A stretch of DNA of 64,000 nt from Prevotella sp. S7-1-8 (GTDB lineage Bacteria > Bacteroidota > Bacteroidia > Bacteroidales > Bacteroidaceae). Of this stretch, positions 62,785 to 64,000 are shown in pieces (positions within the stretch are counted from its first letter, which is position 1; each line of letters opens with the position of its first letter). The DNA is taken from NCBI RefSeq assembly GCF_000758925.1, contig NZ_JRNC01000002.1, forward strand, positions 1-64,000, read 5' to 3'. The position numbers and the translations under genes were made by a program. The notes below the pieces were generated by a model. That model made no database searches. It saw only the letters and a program-made list of their open reading frames with translations, and was not told the origin of the DNA.

Positions 62785-63234
62785 ATGAACGAAGAGCGAA
62801 ACATTGACGAGCGTTTCATGCGCATGGCACTCGCTGAAGCCGAGGCGGCGTATAGTGAGGGCGAGATACCCATAGGCGCGGTGGTGGTGTGTCAAGGCCG
62901 CGTGATAGCGCGGGCGCACAACCAGACCGAGACGTTAGGCGACGTGACGGCGCACGCCGAGATGCTTGCCATCACCGCCGCGGCGGCCGCCCTTGGGGGC
63001 AAATACCTGCCCGACTGCTCGCTATACGTGACCGTGGAGCCATGCGCCATGTGCGCTGGCGCCATGGGATGGGCGCAGATAGGTCGCGTGGTGTATGGCG
63101 CGGACGAGGAAAAGCGTGGCTACACGCGGCTCGCGCCCATGACGCTACACCCCAAGGCCACCGTGACACGAGGCGTGTTGGCCGGGGAGTGCAAGGCCTT
63201 GATGCAGGCTTTTTTTAGAGACAAGAGACGATGA
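62785..63234 (+). CDS. tadA: tRNA adenosine(34) deaminase TadA
   Basis: TadA deaminates A34 of tRNA-Arg(ACG) to inosine. The 149-residue protein has the zinc-deaminase motifs HAEMLAI (His ligand and catalytic Glu) and PCAMCAGAM (two Cys ligands), and MRMALAEAEAAYSEGEIPIGAV at the start, as in all TadA. The ATG at 62785 gives the usual length. It lies 265 nt after the barrel gene and faces the HD-domain gene. Confidence 0.95.
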   Translation: MNEERNIDERFMRMALAEAEAAYSEGEIPIGAVVVCQGRVIARAHNQTETLGDVTAHAEMLAITAAAAALGGKYLPDCSLYVTVEPCAMCAGAMGWAQIGRVVYGADEEKRGYTRLAPMTLHPKATVTRGVLAGECKALMQAFFRDKRR

Positions 63235-63264
63235 GCTACCCACGAAACGGCTGGCCTTGGCGGC

Positions 63265-63903
63265 TCATCGACCATCGGCGAGTTTGAGACTGTCGTAGAC
63301 ACGGTCAAAGACGGCGCGCAAACACGCCTTGTCAGCAATCACCTCGCGCACAGCGGTGAGATACTTGTGGTTGGGCGAGTTGGGTATCCACAGTTTGATA
63401 TAACCCTCGCTGCTGTATTTTTGCTCCATGTGACGCTCGAACCGCTGCCATTGCCGCTCCCTGTCCAAGTCGGGATAATGGTCCAGGCCATACTCCACGG
63501 CCCTCGCGAAAACCACCTCTGGGGTAAGGTCGCGGTCTGCCTCGGCCACGATTTTGCCGTATATGCTGCGCGGCTCGCGCGAGGCCGAGGCCCGGTGGTC
63601 CTCCACGGCCTCTTTCATCACGCTTATTTGGTCTGGCGAAAACCACCTGTCCAATCTGCGATCGGCGGCGAGTATCTTGCCGCCCGTGATATGGTGTATG
63701 GCGCGCGGGCCGCTCATGCCAAGGTCGTGGTAGGCCGCTATGGCGTACACCATGTTGACGTCGGCGCCCAATTGCTGCGCCAGCTCCATTGAGTTGGCGA
63801 TGACGCGCTGCACGTGGGCTAGTCCGTGGGCGCGGTCGAAAGCGTTGTATTTAGGGAGGATGGCGGTCTCCACAAAAGCCATCAAGTCTAAGTTCACTTG
63901 CAT
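63265..63903 (-). CDS. HD-domain metal-dependent hydrolase
   Basis: The 212-residue protein has the HD superfamily histidine/aspartate ligands: HGLAHVQRV (first His), AAYHDLGMSGP (the HD doublet) and later conserved acidic residues (ILAADRRLD, VAEADRDLTPE). HD proteins are mostly phosphohydrolases of nucleotides; the substrate is unknown. The start at 63903 (MQVNLDLM) or 63882 (MAFVET) is preferred, because the -7 box at 63934-63941 lies inside the longer frame. Confidence 0.87.
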   Translation of the reverse strand: MQVNLDLMAFVETAILPKYNAFDRAHGLAHVQRVIANSMELAQQLGADVNMVYAIAAYHDLGMSGPRAIHHITGGKILAADRRLDRWFSPDQISVMKEAVEDHRASASREPRSIYGKIVAEADRDLTPEVVFARAVEYGLDHYPDLDRERQWQRFERHMEQKYSSEGYIKLWIPNSPNHKYLTAVREVIADKACLRAVFDRVYDSLKLADGR

Positions 63904-63933
63904 ACTGGGAGTGTTAAAATGTTTATTCACTTG

Positions 63934-63941
63934 CAAATGTA
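63934..63941 (-). promoter_or_regulatory. -7 promoter element of the HD-domain gene
   Basis: The minus strand reads TACATTTG, matching TAnnTTTG, 31 nt before the ATG at 63903. Confidence 0.6.
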
Positions 63942-63953
63942 GCAAATAATGGC

Positions 63954-63961
63954 TATTTTTG
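63954..63961 (+). promoter_or_regulatory. -7 promoter element of a gene entering the right edge
   Basis: TATTTTTG matches TAnnTTTG; an ATG follows at 63969 or 63972. Confidence 0.5.
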
Positions 63962-63968
63962 CAACATT

Positions 63969-64000
63969 ATGATGGACGAAACAAACGTAAAGACCAATTC
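63969..64000 (+). CDS. Start of a gene cut off by the window end
   Basis: Two successive ATG codons (63969 and 63972) open a frame reading MMDETNVKTN up to the edge, 7 nt after a -7 box. Too little is present to name it. Confidence 0.4.
   Translation, partial: MMDETNVKTN

Overview
The window looks like chromosome from a moderately GC-rich member of the Bacteroidota, most likely a Prevotellaceae-type organism. The reasons are: a 290-residue primary sigma factor without region 1.1; many genes preceded by the Bacteroidota -7 element TAnnTTTG instead of a classical -10 box; a SusC/SusD pair; several families found mainly in this phylum (DUF4843, PKD-like lipoprotein, DUF4876, DUF6850, DUF4834, Porin_10, OMP_b-brl_3); and a serine-type sulfatase. 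The species assignment is inference. I saw no rRNA, tRNA, CRISPR array or intact insertion sequence.

Layout. 1-2.0 kb: rpoD behind an 11-G tract, then an orphan ABC ATPase. 2.0-15.4 kb: a nutrient-uptake locus on the minus strand (SusC, SusD, DUF4843 lipoprotein, PKD-like lipoprotein, secreted protein, M16 zinc protease) with a divergent TPR/HTH regulator; the protease suggests a peptide or protein substrate. 15.5-19.0 kb: peroxide defence (ahpC-ahpF and divergent oxyR with Cys199/Cys208). 19.2-21.6 kb: a relic of a type I restriction specificity gene, a PPM1-like methyltransferase, and queD/queE of queuosine synthesis. 22.4-28.3 kb: a second TonB-dependent operon (small protein, receptor, DUF4876 lipoprotein, DUF6850 barrel). 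28.6-34 kb: a PAP2 phosphatase with a barrel-like tail, an EamA transporter, a sulfatase, a glutaredoxin/YecH-like pair and a gamma carbonic anhydrase.

34.1-48.6 kb: a frameshifted small ORF, a small membrane protein plus Porin_10 barrel, trx, tsaE, dnaE, psd-pssA-DUF4834 (phosphatidylethanolamine synthesis), a copper-type P1B ATPase whose nucleotide-binding domain is almost absent together with a CopZ-like chaperone, and class II fructose-bisphosphate aldolase. 48.6-52.8 kb: an AT-rich island, visibly different in composition, with short Cys-rich ORFs and one outer-membrane barrel gene. 52.8-58.2 kb: a coherent anaerobic asparagine/aspartate module (dcuB-like antiporter, periplasmic asparaginase, porin, aspartase) feeding fumarate respiration. 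58.3-64 kb: a FucP-like permease with an outer-membrane barrel, tadA, an HD-domain hydrolase and the first codons of another gene.

The observations most worth following are the P-type ATPase lacking most of its N domain, the SusCD-M16 protease locus, the PAP2-barrel fusion, the AT-rich island with possible broken GG-type peptide genes, the tandem repeat in the oxyR leader and the poly-G tract at rpoD.
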